Positions 42,552 to 52,259 of a stretch of 52,929 bases of DNA are shown in pieces. The DNA comes from Fusobacteriaceae bacterium (GTDB lineage: Bacteria > Fusobacteriota > Fusobacteriia > Fusobacteriales > Fusobacteriaceae). Under the pieces are notes generated by a model. That model was not told where the DNA came from. It saw nothing but the letters and a program-made list of their open reading frames with translations, and did not search any database. A program made the translations under genes and the position numbers. Numbering within the stretch: position 1 is the first letter of the stretch; each line of letters begins with the position of its first letter. The DNA lies in assembly GCA_017984315.1 (NCBI GenBank), contig JAGNZR010000007.1, positions 1-52,929 on the forward strand, given 5' to 3'.

Positions 42552-43568
42552 ATGTATAGTACAATGGAAACAATTAATAAGTTAGGGATAGAGCAAATAG
42601 AAAAAGCTGAATCTGTTGCTGAATTAGAGGAGTTAAGAGTTAAGCTTTTAGGTAAAAAAGGAACAATAACAGAGTTGTCAAAGGGTATGAAAGATCTGTC
42701 TCCTGAAGAGAGACCTGCTTTTGGTCAAAAAGTTAATGAGGTAAGAGATAGTGTAACAACTGCTTTAGAAAATAAGAAAGAGATTTTAAAAAATATTGAG
42801 AAACTTAAAAAAATAGAGGAGGAGAAGATTGATATAACTCTTCCAGGGGAGAGAGTAGAACTAGGTTCTTACCACCCTATAACAGAAACAACTAATTTTT
42901 TAAAAGAAATATTTATTAAAATGGGATTTGATATTTCAGAAGGACCTGAGATAGAGAGAGTGGAGTATAATTTTGATGCACTTAATATCCCTGATAATCA
43001 CCCTTCAAGAGATTGGCAAGATACATTTTACATAAGAGAGGACAGAGTTTTAAGAACACATACATCTCCAGTTCAAGTAAGATATATGTTAAAAAATGAG
43101 CCACCTTTTAGAATGATCTGTCCAGGTAAAGTTTATAGATCAGATTATGATATATCTCATACACCTATGTTCCATCAATTAGAGGGGTTAATGGTAGGAG
43201 AGAATATCTCTTTTGCTAATTTAAAAGCGATTTTAACAGAGTTTGTGAAAAATGTTTTCGGTGATACAAAAGTTAGATTTAGACCTCATTTTTTCCCATT
43301 TACAGAACCAAGTGCCGAGATGGATGTTCAATGTGTAATCTGTAAAGGTGAAGGGTGCAGACTTTGTAAAAATAGTGGTTGGTTAGAGATAATGGGGTGT
43401 GGAATGGTTGACCCAGAAGTTTTAAAAGCAGCAGGGTATGATCATAAAGTCTATACAGGATTTGCATTTGGAATGGGAATAGAAAGAATAACAATGTTAA
43501 GATATGGAATAGATGATTTAAGAGCTTTTTTTGAAAATGATATAAGATTTTTGAGACAGTTTAAATAG
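42552..43568 (+). CDS. pheS: Phenylalanine-tRNA ligase alpha subunit
   Basis: Catalytic subunit of the alpha2beta2 enzyme that charges tRNA-Phe. The 338-residue protein has an N-terminal coiled coil (about 1-85) and a class II core with HPITETTNFLKEIF, DTFYIRED.RVLRTHTSPVQVR, the FRPHFFPFTEPSAEMDV motif and GFAFGMGIERITMLRYGI. The frame extends upstream to 42504 but the ATG at 42552 has GGAGGAGT and gives the usual length. pheT follows after 49 bp. Confidence 0.98.
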   Translation: MYSTMETINKLGIEQIEKAESVAELEELRVKLLGKKGTITELSKGMKDLSPEERPAFGQKVNEVRDSVTTALENKKEILKNIEKLKKIEEEKIDITLPGERVELGSYHPITETTNFLKEIFIKMGFDISEGPEIERVEYNFDALNIPDNHPSRDWQDTFYIREDRVLRTHTSPVQVRYMLKNEPPFRMICPGKVYRSDYDISHTPMFHQLEGLMVGENISFANLKAILTEFVKNVFGDTKVRFRPHFFPFTEPSAEMDVQCVICKGEGCRLCKNSGWLEIMGCGMVDPEVLKAAGYDHKVYTGFAFGMGIERITMLRYGIDDLRAFFENDIRFLRQFK

Positions 43569-43617
43569 AATAGTATCAAAAAATAAAAAAACTCAAAAAT
43601 AGGAGAAGAGATATAAA

Positions 43618-46005
43618 ATGTTAATTTCGTTAGATTGGTTAAAAGAGTATGTGGAGATAAAAGAGGATATAAAAGAGTTAGAAAATAGTTTGACAATGAT
43701 AGGACAAGAAGTTGAAGCTATTGAAATTCAAGGAAAAGATTTAGCTAATGTTGTTATTGGAGAGATTGTAGAGTATGGAAAGCATCCAGAATCAGACAAA
43801 TTATCTCTTCTGAAAGTTAATGCAGGACAAGAGGAGCTACTTCAGATAATTTGTGGAGCTCCAAACCACAAACTTGGAGACAAAGTTGTTGTAGCTAAGA
43901 TTGGAGCAGTACTTCCTGGAGATTTTAAAATAAAAAAGAGCAAAATTAGAGGTATAGAATCTCAAGGGATGCTGTGCTCAGAAGTTGAATTAGGAGTAGG
44001 AAAAGATGGTGATGGAATCATTATTTTACCTGAAGATGCTGAAATAGGAAAAGAGTACAGAGAGTATTTAGGTATGAATGATGTAATATTTGAACTAGAG
44101 ATAACTCCAAACAGACCTGACTGTCTTTCACATATAGGGATAGCAAGAGAGATTGCAGCTTACTACGGTAGAAAAGTAAAATATCCAAACTCAGATATAA
44201 ATGAAGCTATAGAGAGAATAGAACAAAATATCTCTGTAGATATAATCGATAAAGAGAGATGTAAAAAATATTTCGGAAAATATATAAAGAATGTTACAGT
44301 AAAAGAATCACCACAATGGCTAAAGAAGAGAATAATGGCAATGGGGTTAAAACCCATAAACAATATTGTAGATATCTCTAATTACATTATGTTTGAGTAT
44401 AATCAGCCAGTTCATATTTTTGATGCTGAAAAAATTGTAGGATCAAAAATAGAGATAAGAGCAGCAGTTAAAGGTGAAAAGCTTATAACTCTTGACGGTG
44501 TTGAAAGAGAGCTAGATGGAGAGTTAGTTATAGCAGACTGCGAAAAACCTTTAGCAATAGCTGGAATAATAGGTGGAGCTAATAGTGAAGTAGATGAAAA
44601 TACAAAAAATATATTTATAGAAGTTGCTTATTTTACTCCTGAAAATATAAGAAAAACTTCAAAAAATATAGGTGTGTCAACAGATGCATCATATAGATAT
44701 GAAAGAGGTATTGATAGAGGGAATAAAGAGGGCGTAATTAATAGAATAACTCACCTTCTACAAAGTGTAGCAGATGGAGATGTATTAAAAGGGATAATTA
44801 ATGAAAAAGTTGAAAAAGTCGAAAAAGTTGAAATCCCTTTAAATATCGCAAAATTAAGCTCTTTTGTTGGTAAAAAAATTGAAACTGAAATAGTTGCAAA
44901 AATCCTTAGAAACTTAGAGTTAGAAGTTAATACTATTGATTTAGAAAATATGTTAATTGTTCCCCCTTCATATAGAGAGGATTTAAGAAGAACTGAAGAT
45001 TTATATGAAGAGATCATAAGGATGTATGGATTTGAAAATATAGAAGATATAATGCCAGTTGAAGATATCAGTGCAGGAAAGAAAGATGAAGGGATTGCTC
45101 TTGTAGATGACCTTAAAGAGATAATGAGAAAAATAGGTCTAAAAGAGGTAATAAACTATAGTTTTGTTTCAAAAAAAGCTATTGAAATAATGGGAATAAA
45201 AGAGCAAACAATAGATATATTAAACCCTATAAATGAAGATTTTATAACAATGAGACCAACTCTTCAATACAGTTTACTTAGCAATATAAGAGATAATTTT
45301 AATAGAAACCAAGATAATTTGAGATTTTTTGAAGTTTCTAAAGTATTCCTGCCAGATGAAGATTTATCAAAAGAGGAGTACAGAATAGGTATTGCTCTTT
45401 CAGGTAAAAAAGACAGAACTTTATGGGATCCAAAACCTACTGCTTATAATTTTTACTCTATAAAAGGGTATGTTGAACTTATGTTTGAGGAGTTAGGGGT
45501 TACAAAATATAATCTATTAAAAACAACAGATTTAAATTTCCATCCAGAGAGAGCTGTAGATGTGTTTATAGGTAATGAAAAAATAGGTGTTTTTGGAGAG
45601 ATACATCCAGATATGGCTGAAAAAATGGATATAAAGAGAGAGAGAGCTCTTTTAGGGGAGTTTAATTTAGAACTTATAAAAAAATATATAAAGAAAAAGT
45701 CTAAATATGAAAAAATAGTTAAATATCCAGAAGTAAAAAGAGATTTAGCAATCCTTTTAGATGACAGTGTGAAAGTTGGAGATATGTTAAATGATATAAA
45801 AAGAGTATCACAGTTAGTAGAAAGTGTAGAAATTTTTGATGTGTATAAAGGTCAAAATATTGAAAAATCTAAAAAATCTGTGGCAATTACTTTTGTTCTT
45901 AGAAATAAAGCTAGAACATTAGAAGAGCAGGAGATTAAAGAGGTAGTTGAAAAGGTTTTATCTTTAATCAATGAAAAATATAAAGGGCAAATAAGAGAAG
46001 CGTAG
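43618..46005 (+). CDS. pheT: Phenylalanine-tRNA ligase beta subunit
   Basis: A 795-residue subunit with an N-terminal tRNA-binding OB domain (about 40-150, KHPESDKLSLLKVNAG), B3/B4 editing domain, the B5 domain, a catalytically inactive class II core, and the C-terminal anticodon-binding FDX-ACB domain (YPEVKRDLAILLDD... IFDVYKG). The length is typical. AGGAGAAG stands upstream. The product removes mischarged tyrosine and recognises tRNA-Phe. Confidence 0.98.
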   Translation: MLISLDWLKEYVEIKEDIKELENSLTMIGQEVEAIEIQGKDLANVVIGEIVEYGKHPESDKLSLLKVNAGQEELLQIICGAPNHKLGDKVVVAKIGAVLPGDFKIKKSKIRGIESQGMLCSEVELGVGKDGDGIIILPEDAEIGKEYREYLGMNDVIFELEITPNRPDCLSHIGIAREIAAYYGRKVKYPNSDINEAIERIEQNISVDIIDKERCKKYFGKYIKNVTVKESPQWLKKRIMAMGLKPINNIVDISNYIMFEYNQPVHIFDAEKIVGSKIEIRAAVKGEKLITLDGVERELDGELVIADCEKPLAIAGIIGGANSEVDENTKNIFIEVAYFTPENIRKTSKNIGVSTDASYRYERGIDRGNKEGVINRITHLLQSVADGDVLKGIINEKVEKVEKVEIPLNIAKLSSFVGKKIETEIVAKILRNLELEVNTIDLENMLIVPPSYREDLRRTEDLYEEIIRMYGFENIEDIMPVEDISAGKKDEGIALVDDLKEIMRKIGLKEVINYSFVSKKAIEIMGIKEQTIDILNPINEDFITMRPTLQYSLLSNIRDNFNRNQDNLRFFEVSKVFLPDEDLSKEEYRIGIALSGKKDRTLWDPKPTAYNFYSIKGYVELMFEELGVTKYNLLKTTDLNFHPERAVDVFIGNEKIGVFGEIHPDMAEKMDIKRERALLGEFNLELIKKYIKKKSKYEKIVKYPEVKRDLAILLDDSVKVGDMLNDIKRVSQLVESVEIFDVYKGQNIEKSKKSVAITFVLRNKARTLEEQEIKEVVEKVLSLINEKYKGQIREA

Positions 46006-46068
46006 TATATAGTATTAACATGTTACGGTATATTAGATATATAATATAAAAATATGGAGGTATATAAA

Positions 46069-47271
46069 ATGGATTCATTAAAAGAGTTATTTAAAATTGG
46101 AAACGGACCATCAAGCTCTCATACAATGGGACCTGAAAGAGCAGCAAAACAATTCAAAGCGAAGCATCCAGATATAAAAAATTTCAAAGTAGAGCTATAT
46201 GGTTCTCTAGCTTTAACTGGAAAAGGGCATTTAACAGACTGGATAATTATTGAGACATTAAAACCTGCAGCAACAGAGATAATATGGAAACCAACTTATA
46301 TTCATCCATACCATACAAATGGTATGAAATTTATAGCAGTTGATGACTCTGGAAAAGAGGTAGATACATGGCTAGTATTCTCTGTAGGTGGAGGAATAAT
46401 CATGGAAGAGAACCAACCTAGAAGTGGAGGTTCAACAGTTTATCCTCATGGAACAACAGATGAAATAAAAAAATGGTGTGAAACAGAGAAAAAAGAGTTA
46501 TGGGAATATGTAGAGGCTTATGAAGGAAAAGAGATCTGGGATTTCTTAAAAACAATTTGGGAAGCTATGGAAGCTGCTGTTGAAAGAGGTATATCTACAA
46601 GTGGTGTAATTCCAGGAACTTTAAAAGTTGCAAGAAGAGCTCAAACTTTTTATAGAAAAGCTAGACAAAATCAGTCTAGAACTGGATTTGTAGGAAGAAC
46701 ATTTGCGTATACTTTAGCTGTTTCAGAAGAGAATGGAGCTGGTGGAAGAGTAGTTACTGCTCCAACATGTGGTGCAGGAGGTGTAATTCCAGGGCTATTA
46801 TACTCTTTAAAAGAGGAGTATAAACTTTCTATAGAGGAGATTTTAAAAGGTCTAGCAGTGGCAGGTATAATCGGAAATATAATAAAAGAAAATGCAACTA
46901 TCTCTGGAGCAGAGGGTGGATGTCAGGCAGAAGTTGGTTCAGCATGTGCAATGGCAGCAGCAATGACTTGCTTCTTACTTGGAGGTTCATTAGAGCAGAT
47001 AGAGTATGCAGCAGAAGTTGGTTTAGAGCACCATTTAGGACTTACATGTGACCCAATTGGTGGATATGTACAGATCCCTTGTATAGAGAGAAATGCAGTG
47101 GCTGCAACAAGAGCATTAGATGCAGCAACATATTCACTTTATACAGATGGAAAACACCTTATCTCTTTTGACCAGGTTGTTCAAATAATGAAAATAACTG
47201 GAAGAGATATGAAAGAAGAGTATAGAGAGACATCTCTTGGTGGTCTTGCAATACTTCAAACAGGATGCTAA
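46069..47271 (+). CDS. sdaA: L-serine dehydratase, iron-sulfur type, single chain
   Basis: Deaminates L-serine to pyruvate using a [4Fe-4S] cluster. The 400-residue chain starts with LKELFKIGNGPSSSHTMGPERAA and includes TAPTCGAGGVIPG, GCQAEVGSACAMAAA and GLTCDPIGGYVQIPCIERN; these cysteines supply cluster ligands. It is shorter than the E. coli enzyme (about 454), mostly in the middle linker. An ATG at 46054 overlaps the GGAGG, so the ATG at 46069 is the start. It provides an energy-yielding route from serine, fitting an amino-acid fermenter. Confidence 0.94.
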   Translation: MDSLKELFKIGNGPSSSHTMGPERAAKQFKAKHPDIKNFKVELYGSLALTGKGHLTDWIIIETLKPAATEIIWKPTYIHPYHTNGMKFIAVDDSGKEVDTWLVFSVGGGIIMEENQPRSGGSTVYPHGTTDEIKKWCETEKKELWEYVEAYEGKEIWDFLKTIWEAMEAAVERGISTSGVIPGTLKVARRAQTFYRKARQNQSRTGFVGRTFAYTLAVSEENGAGGRVVTAPTCGAGGVIPGLLYSLKEEYKLSIEEILKGLAVAGIIGNIIKENATISGAEGGCQAEVGSACAMAAAMTCFLLGGSLEQIEYAAEVGLEHHLGLTCDPIGGYVQIPCIERNAVAATRALDAATYSLYTDGKHLISFDQVVQIMKITGRDMKEEYRETSLGGLAILQTGC

Positions 47272-47290
47272 TCTTTAGGAGAAATTAATA

Positions 47291-47854
47291 ATGAAACTTA
47301 TAGTAGGACTGGGAAATCCAGGGAGTAAATATGAGCATACAAGGCATAATATAGGCTTTGATGTGGTTGATTTAATAGCAAAAAAATTAAATGCAAATCA
47401 ATATAAAGAAAAATTTCAAGGTCTAATAACTGAAGGAAGCTATAAAGGGGAGAAGTTTTATATTTTAAAACCCCAAACTTTTATGAATTTAAGTGGAGAT
47501 TCAATTGGAGCTGTAGCTAAATTCTATAAAATAGAGCCTAAAGATATTGTTGTTATTTATGATGATATGGATCTTCCCCTGGGAAAATTAAGGTATAGAG
47601 AGGATGGATCTTCAGGTGGACACAACGGTATAAAATCTACAATTGCACATATAGGGGATAGATTTAGAAGAATTAAATGTGGAATAGGAAAACCTCAAAT
47701 AAAAGATGTTAATATAGACTTTGTTTTAGGGAGATTTATGAAAGAGGAGCAACCTTTTGTTGATGAAATGATGGAGAATGCTTCTTGTTGTGTGGAGGAT
47801 ATTTTAATTGAATTAGACTCTCAAAAATTAATGCAAAAATATAATAAAAAATAG
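47291..47854 (+). CDS. pth: Peptidyl-tRNA hydrolase
   Basis: Frees tRNA from peptidyl-tRNA dropped by ribosomes. The 187-residue protein begins LIVGLGNPGSKYEHTRHNIGFDV (with the catalytic histidine in TRHNIG), and has KPQTFMNLSGDS, YDDMDLPLGKLRYR and GSSGGHNGIKS. Length and motifs are normal. TAGGAG lies before the ATG, and the gene is 19 bp after sdaA. Confidence 0.98.
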   Translation: MKLIVGLGNPGSKYEHTRHNIGFDVVDLIAKKLNANQYKEKFQGLITEGSYKGEKFYILKPQTFMNLSGDSIGAVAKFYKIEPKDIVVIYDDMDLPLGKLRYREDGSSGGHNGIKSTIAHIGDRFRRIKCGIGKPQIKDVNIDFVLGRFMKEEQPFVDEMMENASCCVEDILIELDSQKLMQKYNKK

Positions 47855-47875
47855 AGTCCTTAAGGAGGAGATTGC

Positions 47876-48706
47876 ATGTTGCCTAATATAACAGGAGCTT
47901 TGATGAAGTATTTTGAGCAATTAATTGATTTTTGCTTAAATTCAGCAGGAAAAATTATAGCAGTATGTATAATACTATTTTTATCTAAAAAATTATTTAA
48001 TTTAATAATCTCTAATTATAAAAAAATAGCTGAAAAAAAGGGGTTAGACCCTCTCTTAAAGAGTTTTTTATCTTCACTGATTAAAACTGTATACAATGTA
48101 ACAATCTTCTTAATTGTAATAGATATAATAGGGGTAAAAGCTGTTTCTATAGCGACTTTATTAGGAACTGCAGGTTTAGCAATTGGTCTTGCACTGCAAG
48201 GAAGTTTGTCTAATTTAGCAGGGGGAATCTTAATCCTTTTCTTTAGACCTTTTAATCAAGGGGATTATATCTCTAATAATGCAGGGATAGAGGGAAGCGT
48301 TTTTAAAATAAGAATACTTTATACAGAACTTCTTACTGTAGACAATAAAAGTATTATAGTACCTAACAGCCAACTTTCTAATAATTCTGTAATAAATTTT
48401 TCAAGAAATCCTGAAAGAAGAGTGGATTTAGTTTTCTCTGTCTCTTATGATACACCTGTTGAAAAAGCGATCTCTTTAATGTCAGATATAGCAGATAATC
48501 ACGCTAAAATTTTACATGAAAAAGATAAAACAATAAGACTTATAAAGCAAGGAGCAAGTTCATTGGATTTTACATTTAGAGTTTGGACTAAAAAAGAGGA
48601 CTATTGGGATGTTTATTTTGATTGTAATGAGCAGATAAAGAAAACTTTTGATTTAAATGGAGTGGAGATCCCTTATCAAAAAATTGATGTATATAACAAA
48701 CATTAA
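47876..48706 (+). CDS. Small-conductance mechanosensitive channel, MscS family
   Basis: A 276-residue channel of the size of E. coli MscS (286). Three membrane helices at about 17-40, 57-82 and 88-118; the third is the pore helix, rich in glycine and alanine (LGTAGLAIGLALQGSLSNLAGG). The cytoplasmic beta and alpha-beta domains follow (VPNSQLSNNSVINFS). It opens under membrane tension to release solutes after osmotic downshock. AAGGAGGAG precedes the ATG. Confidence 0.94.
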   Translation: MLPNITGALMKYFEQLIDFCLNSAGKIIAVCIILFLSKKLFNLIISNYKKIAEKKGLDPLLKSFLSSLIKTVYNVTIFLIVIDIIGVKAVSIATLLGTAGLAIGLALQGSLSNLAGGILILFFRPFNQGDYISNNAGIEGSVFKIRILYTELLTVDNKSIIVPNSQLSNNSVINFSRNPERRVDLVFSVSYDTPVEKAISLMSDIADNHAKILHEKDKTIRLIKQGASSLDFTFRVWTKKEDYWDVYFDCNEQIKKTFDLNGVEIPYQKIDVYNKH

Positions 48707-48731
48707 TTAAAAATAAAAAAATTATATAATG

Positions 48732-48775
48732 AAAAGGTATATAGAGATTAAATGAAATCTTTATATACCTTTTTT
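48732..48775 (+). terminator. Rho-independent terminator of the mscS gene
   Basis: AAAAGGTATATA pairs with TATATACCTTTT (12 bp), with inner GAGATT/AATCT pairing, and a T-run. Confidence 0.88.
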
Positions 48776-48799
48776 ATAGATTTTAATTTTGATTTGTAC

Positions 48800-48830
48800 A
48801 TAAAAAAAAGGGCTTATATTTAAGCCCTTT
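48800..48830 (-). terminator. Rho-independent terminator of cspA
   Basis: AAAGGGCTT and AAGCCCTTT form a perfect 9-bp stem with a 6-nt loop; eight Ts follow on the minus strand. Confidence 0.92.
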
Positions 48831-48841
48831 GAAGTTTTTAA

Positions 48842-49042
48842 TTATTTAGTTGTAACGATGTTAGATGCTTGAGGTCCTTTAGCTCCTTCTGAAACATCAA
48901 AAGTTACTTCTTCTCCCTCATTTAAAGTTTTGAACCCTTCTTTTTGGATTTGAGAGAAGTGAGCGAATACATCTTTCCCATCTTCACCTGTAATAAATCC
49001 AAATCCTTTCTCTTGATTGAACCATTTAACTGTACCTTTCAT
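48842..49042 (-). CDS. cspA: Cold-shock protein
   Basis: A 66-residue single-domain nucleic-acid chaperone. The RNP motifs KGFGFIT and VFAHFS are intact, and the protein opens [16 protein letters not shown], as is usual. AGGTATC lies before the ATG. The probable promoter leaves an untranslated leader of about 125 bases, a feature common to cold-shock genes. Confidence 0.97.
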   Translation of the reverse strand: MKGTVKWFNQEKGFGFITGEDGKDVFAHFSQIQKEGFKTLNEGEEVTFDVSEGAKGPQASNIVTTK

Positions 49043-49339
49043 TTGATACCTCCATAAAAAATTTAAAATAGAAATTAATGCTATAACTCTAAATTTATTA
49101 TTTTAATAAAGGTAATCAGAACGAAACATATTAAAATATAACAAATAAAGAATATAACCAAAAATTCTTGTGCATATTATACAATATAAAAATATTTTTG
49201 TATATAAAAAAAACAAAAAAATAATTATTAAAAAAAAAATAAAAAAATAAAAAAACATTAATTTGATAAACTACTTTATTAAAACGATAAAAAAATACAA
49301 TTTTTAAATAGTAATAAGAGAAATTTTTTTTTTATTTTC
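49043..49339. other. Divergent intergenic region between cspA and rnfC
   Basis: About 400 bp up to rnfC, extremely AT-rich with long runs of A and T and no gene. It holds the cspA leader and promoter on the left and the rnf promoter on the right (49340-49369). No repeats beyond homopolymer runs were noticed. Confidence 0.6.
49176..49204 (-). promoter_or_regulatory. Probable cspA promoter
   Basis: On the minus strand TATACA (49204-49199), a 17-bp spacer and TATAAT (49181-49176). It implies a leader of about 125 nt. Confidence 0.55.
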
Positions 49340-49369
49340 TTGATTATATAAAATAAAATGTGATAGAAT
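49340..49369 (+). promoter_or_regulatory. Probable rnf operon promoter
   Basis: TTGATT (49340-49345) and an extended -10 TGATAGAAT (49361-49369; -10 hexamer 49364-49369) with an 18-bp spacer, 74 bp before rnfC. Confidence 0.6.
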
Positions 49370-49443
49370 ACAATGTAAAAATCACAAATTAAAGTCATAA
49401 AAAAATTAAAGTAATATATAAATTATGAGGGAGAGGTGCAAAA

Positions 49444-50760
49444 ATGAAAATTTTTGGTTTCAAAGGTGGAGTTCACCCAGCTGACAATAAAAGTCAAACT
49501 GAAAACAAGCCAACAGAAAGATTAGCAATGCCAAAGATGTTGTATATACCATTATTACAGCATATAGGAGCGGTCTTAGAGCCAACAGTAGCAATAGGGG
49601 AAAAAGTTTTAAAGGGTCAAAAAATAGCTGATTCTCAAGCTTTCTTAGTATCACCTATACACGCTTCAACAAGTGGAACAATCAAAAAAATAGAGAACTA
49701 CGAATTTCCATTAATGGGAAGAGTAAAAACTATATTTTTAGAGCCAGATGGGGAAGATAAATGGTGTGAACTGACAACTATTCCAAACTGGAAAGAGTCT
49801 GCAAAAGAGCAGTTAATTGCAAAGATTAAAGAGTGCGGTATCGTAGGAATAGGGGGAGCAAGTTTTCCAACTCATGTAAAACTAAATCCGCCAGCTGATG
49901 CTAAAATAGATACGCTACTTTTAAATGGTGCTGAATGTGAACCATATTTAAACTCAGATAACAGACTGTTAATAGAAAATTCATCATCTGTTATAGAGGG
50001 TATAAAAATATTAAAGCATATCCTTAATGTAGAAAAAGCTGTTATCGGAATTGAAGATAATAAACAGGAAGCTATTTCAAAACTTCAAGAAGCTGTAAAA
50101 GGTGTAGAGGGTATTGAGATTGCAGTTTTAAAAACTATGTATCCACAAGGTGGAGAGAAACAGCTTATAAAAGCAGCTTTAAATAGAGAGGTTCCTTCAG
50201 GAAAACTTCCTTTAAACGTAGGGGTAGTTGTTCAAAATACTGGAACAGCTGCAGCTGTGTATAATGCTATAGTTTTTGGAAAACCTTTAGTAGAGAAAAT
50301 AGTAACTGTATCAGGACTTGCAGTAAAAGAGCCTAAAAATATAGTAGCACTAATAGGAACTCCAATATCTGAACTTTTAGATGTATGTAAGACTAATATA
50401 GAAGAGATAGATAAATTAGTAATGGGTGGACCTATGATGGGAATGGCTCAACACACATCAGATGTACCAGTAATAAAAGGAACATCAGGAGTTTTAGCTT
50501 TAACAGCAAAAGAGACAAACAGATGTAAAGCAAGAGCTTGTATCGGTTGTGGAAAATGTGTTGACGTATGTCCAATGGGATTACTTCCTATTATGTACGC
50601 AAGACTAGGAGAGTTTCAAATTTGGGAAGATTTCAAAAAATATGATGTTATGGATTGTATTGAATGTGGTTCATGTGCATATATCTGTCCAGCAAATAGA
50701 CCTTTAACTGAAGCAATTAAATTAGGAAAAGGTAAAGTTAGAATGATGATGACTAAATAA
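49444..50760 (+). CDS. rnfC: Rnf complex subunit C
   Basis: The 438-residue peripheral subunit that passes electrons between NAD(H) and the membrane part of the ferredoxin:NAD+ oxidoreductase. Visible: the N-terminal barrel-sandwich domain (about 1-110), the Nqo1-like NADH/FMN part (GIVGIGGASFPTHVKL, LLNGAECEPYL), and two [4Fe-4S] motifs near the end, CIGCGKCVDVCPMG and CIECGSCAYICPANRP. The extra C-terminal repeats of the E. coli protein are missing, as in other anaerobes. GGGAGAGG precedes the ATG. It opens the rnfCDGEA(B) operon. Confidence 0.97.
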   Translation: MKIFGFKGGVHPADNKSQTENKPTERLAMPKMLYIPLLQHIGAVLEPTVAIGEKVLKGQKIADSQAFLVSPIHASTSGTIKKIENYEFPLMGRVKTIFLEPDGEDKWCELTTIPNWKESAKEQLIAKIKECGIVGIGGASFPTHVKLNPPADAKIDTLLLNGAECEPYLNSDNRLLIENSSSVIEGIKILKHILNVEKAVIGIEDNKQEAISKLQEAVKGVEGIEIAVLKTMYPQGGEKQLIKAALNREVPSGKLPLNVGVVVQNTGTAAAVYNAIVFGKPLVEKIVTVSGLAVKEPKNIVALIGTPISELLDVCKTNIEEIDKLVMGGPMMGMAQHTSDVPVIKGTSGVLALTAKETNRCKARACIGCGKCVDVCPMGLLPIMYARLGEFQIWEDFKKYDVMDCIECGSCAYICPANRPLTEAIKLGKGKVRMMMTK

Positions 50761-50779
50761 TAATGGAGGATGAAATAAA

Positions 50780-51718
50780 GTGTTAAATATGTTTAGAATG
50801 GGGCCTTCCCCACATATAAGAACTTCTGAAACAGTAGATAAAGTAATGTATGATGTTATAATCTCATTAATACCAGCACTATTAATGGCTGTTTATATTT
50901 TTGGAACAAGAGCAATAACTATGACAGCATTTTCAGTAGCAGCATGTATGGCAACTGAGTATGTATGTCAAAAAATTATGAAACAGGATATTAATATTTT
51001 AGATGGAAGTGCAATAATAACAGGAATTTTACTAGCTTTTGTTGTTCCACCATATATGAGTTTAATATATGTTGTAATTGGTGGTATTATATCAATCCTT
51101 TTAGGAAAAATGCTGTTTGGAGGGTTAGGTCATAATATATTCAACCCTGCTTTAGTAGGAAGAGCATTTATCCAAGCTTCTTGGCCAGTAGCAATAACAA
51201 CATTTGCTTATGACGGAAAAGCAGGAGCAACAGTTCTTGATGCTATGAAAAGAGATATTCCATTGGATCAAGCTTTAATTGCTAATGGAGCAGTAGATGC
51301 TTATTTACAAGCCTTTATAGGAAATATGGGTGGATGTTTAGGAGAAACTTCAGCTTTAGCAATTTTATTAGGTGGAGCTTATTTAATATATAAAAAGCAT
51401 ATAGATTGGAAAGTACCTGCAATTATGATTACTACGGTATTTGTGTTAACGATGGCTATGGGACAGAACCCTATTATGCATATACTGTCAGGGGGTCTTT
51501 TTTTAGGAGCTTTCTATATGGCAACAGATATGACAACATCTCCACAAACATCAACTGGAAGAGTTATTTTTGCAATCTTATTAGGAGTTTTAATCTCTGT
51601 AATTAGAGTAAAGGGTGGATATCCTGAAGGTACTGCTTATGCAATATTAATAATGAATGGTGCTGTGCCACTTATTAATAAATATATTGTGCCTAAAAAA
51701 TTTGGGGCGGTGAAGTAA
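50780..51718 (+). CDS. rnfD: Rnf complex subunit D
   Basis: A 312-residue membrane subunit that carries covalently bound FMN and probably takes part in ion movement. It begins MGPSPHIRTSETVDKVMYDVI, has about eight to ten hydrophobic segments, and shows GHNIFNPALVGRAF and ATDMTTSPQTSTGR, where the threonine of the TSP-like motif is the expected FMN-binding residue. The start is GTG at 50780, ten bases after GGAGG; an ATG at 50789 is less well placed. Confidence 0.95.
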   Translation: MLNMFRMGPSPHIRTSETVDKVMYDVIISLIPALLMAVYIFGTRAITMTAFSVAACMATEYVCQKIMKQDINILDGSAIITGILLAFVVPPYMSLIYVVIGGIISILLGKMLFGGLGHNIFNPALVGRAFIQASWPVAITTFAYDGKAGATVLDAMKRDIPLDQALIANGAVDAYLQAFIGNMGGCLGETSALAILLGGAYLIYKKHIDWKVPAIMITTVFVLTMAMGQNPIMHILSGGLFLGAFYMATDMTTSPQTSTGRVIFAILLGVLISVIRVKGGYPEGTAYAILIMNGAVPLINKYIVPKKFGAVK

Positions 51719-51723
51719 TAGAA

Positions 51724-52257
51724 ATGGAAAAAAATCGTTATATACACTATGGAATTGTTCTTACAGGAATAGCATTTTTATCTGCTTTAATCCTTGCACT
51801 AGGAAATGATTTTACAGCAGCGACAATTGAAGCTAATGCTAAAAAAGTTGTAGAGGCAGCTAGAATAAAAGTTTTACCAGTTGCAAAAACTTTCTCTGAA
51901 GAGGAAGGAAAAGAAGCAAGTGGAATGAAATTTATACCTGGAAAAGATGAAGCAGGAAATTTAGTTGGATACGTAGTATCAGCTTCAGAAAATGGATATG
52001 CAGGAGCAATTGATTTTGTTTTAGGTATAGATAAAGAAGGAAAAATAACGGGTCTTGATATAGTAGGCTCTCAAGAGACACCAGGATTAGGTTCTAAAAT
52101 AAACAATCAAGATTGGAAAAATTTATGGGTAGGAAGAGATTCTCAGTATAAATTCAATAAATCAGTAGATGCTTTTGCTGGTGCAACAATATCTCCAGAA
52201 TGTACTTATAATGGGATAGTAAAAGTTTTAACAGCATATGAAAAAGAGGTGAAGTAA
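51724..52257 (+). CDS. rnfG: Rnf complex subunit G
   Basis: A 177-residue subunit with one N-terminal membrane helix (about 8-27) and an outward-facing FMN-binding domain. GATIS in FAGATISPECTYNGI matches the flavin attachment motif SGATxS/T, except that the first serine is alanine; the threonine that bonds FMN is kept. GGSQETPGLGSK (here VGSQETPGLGSKI) is also typical. Its ATG lies 5 bp after rnfD. Confidence 0.95.
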   Translation: MEKNRYIHYGIVLTGIAFLSALILALGNDFTAATIEANAKKVVEAARIKVLPVAKTFSEEEGKEASGMKFIPGKDEAGNLVGYVVSASENGYAGAIDFVLGIDKEGKITGLDIVGSQETPGLGSKINNQDWKNLWVGRDSQYKFNKSVDAFAGATISPECTYNGIVKVLTAYEKEVK

Positions 52258-52259
52258 AA

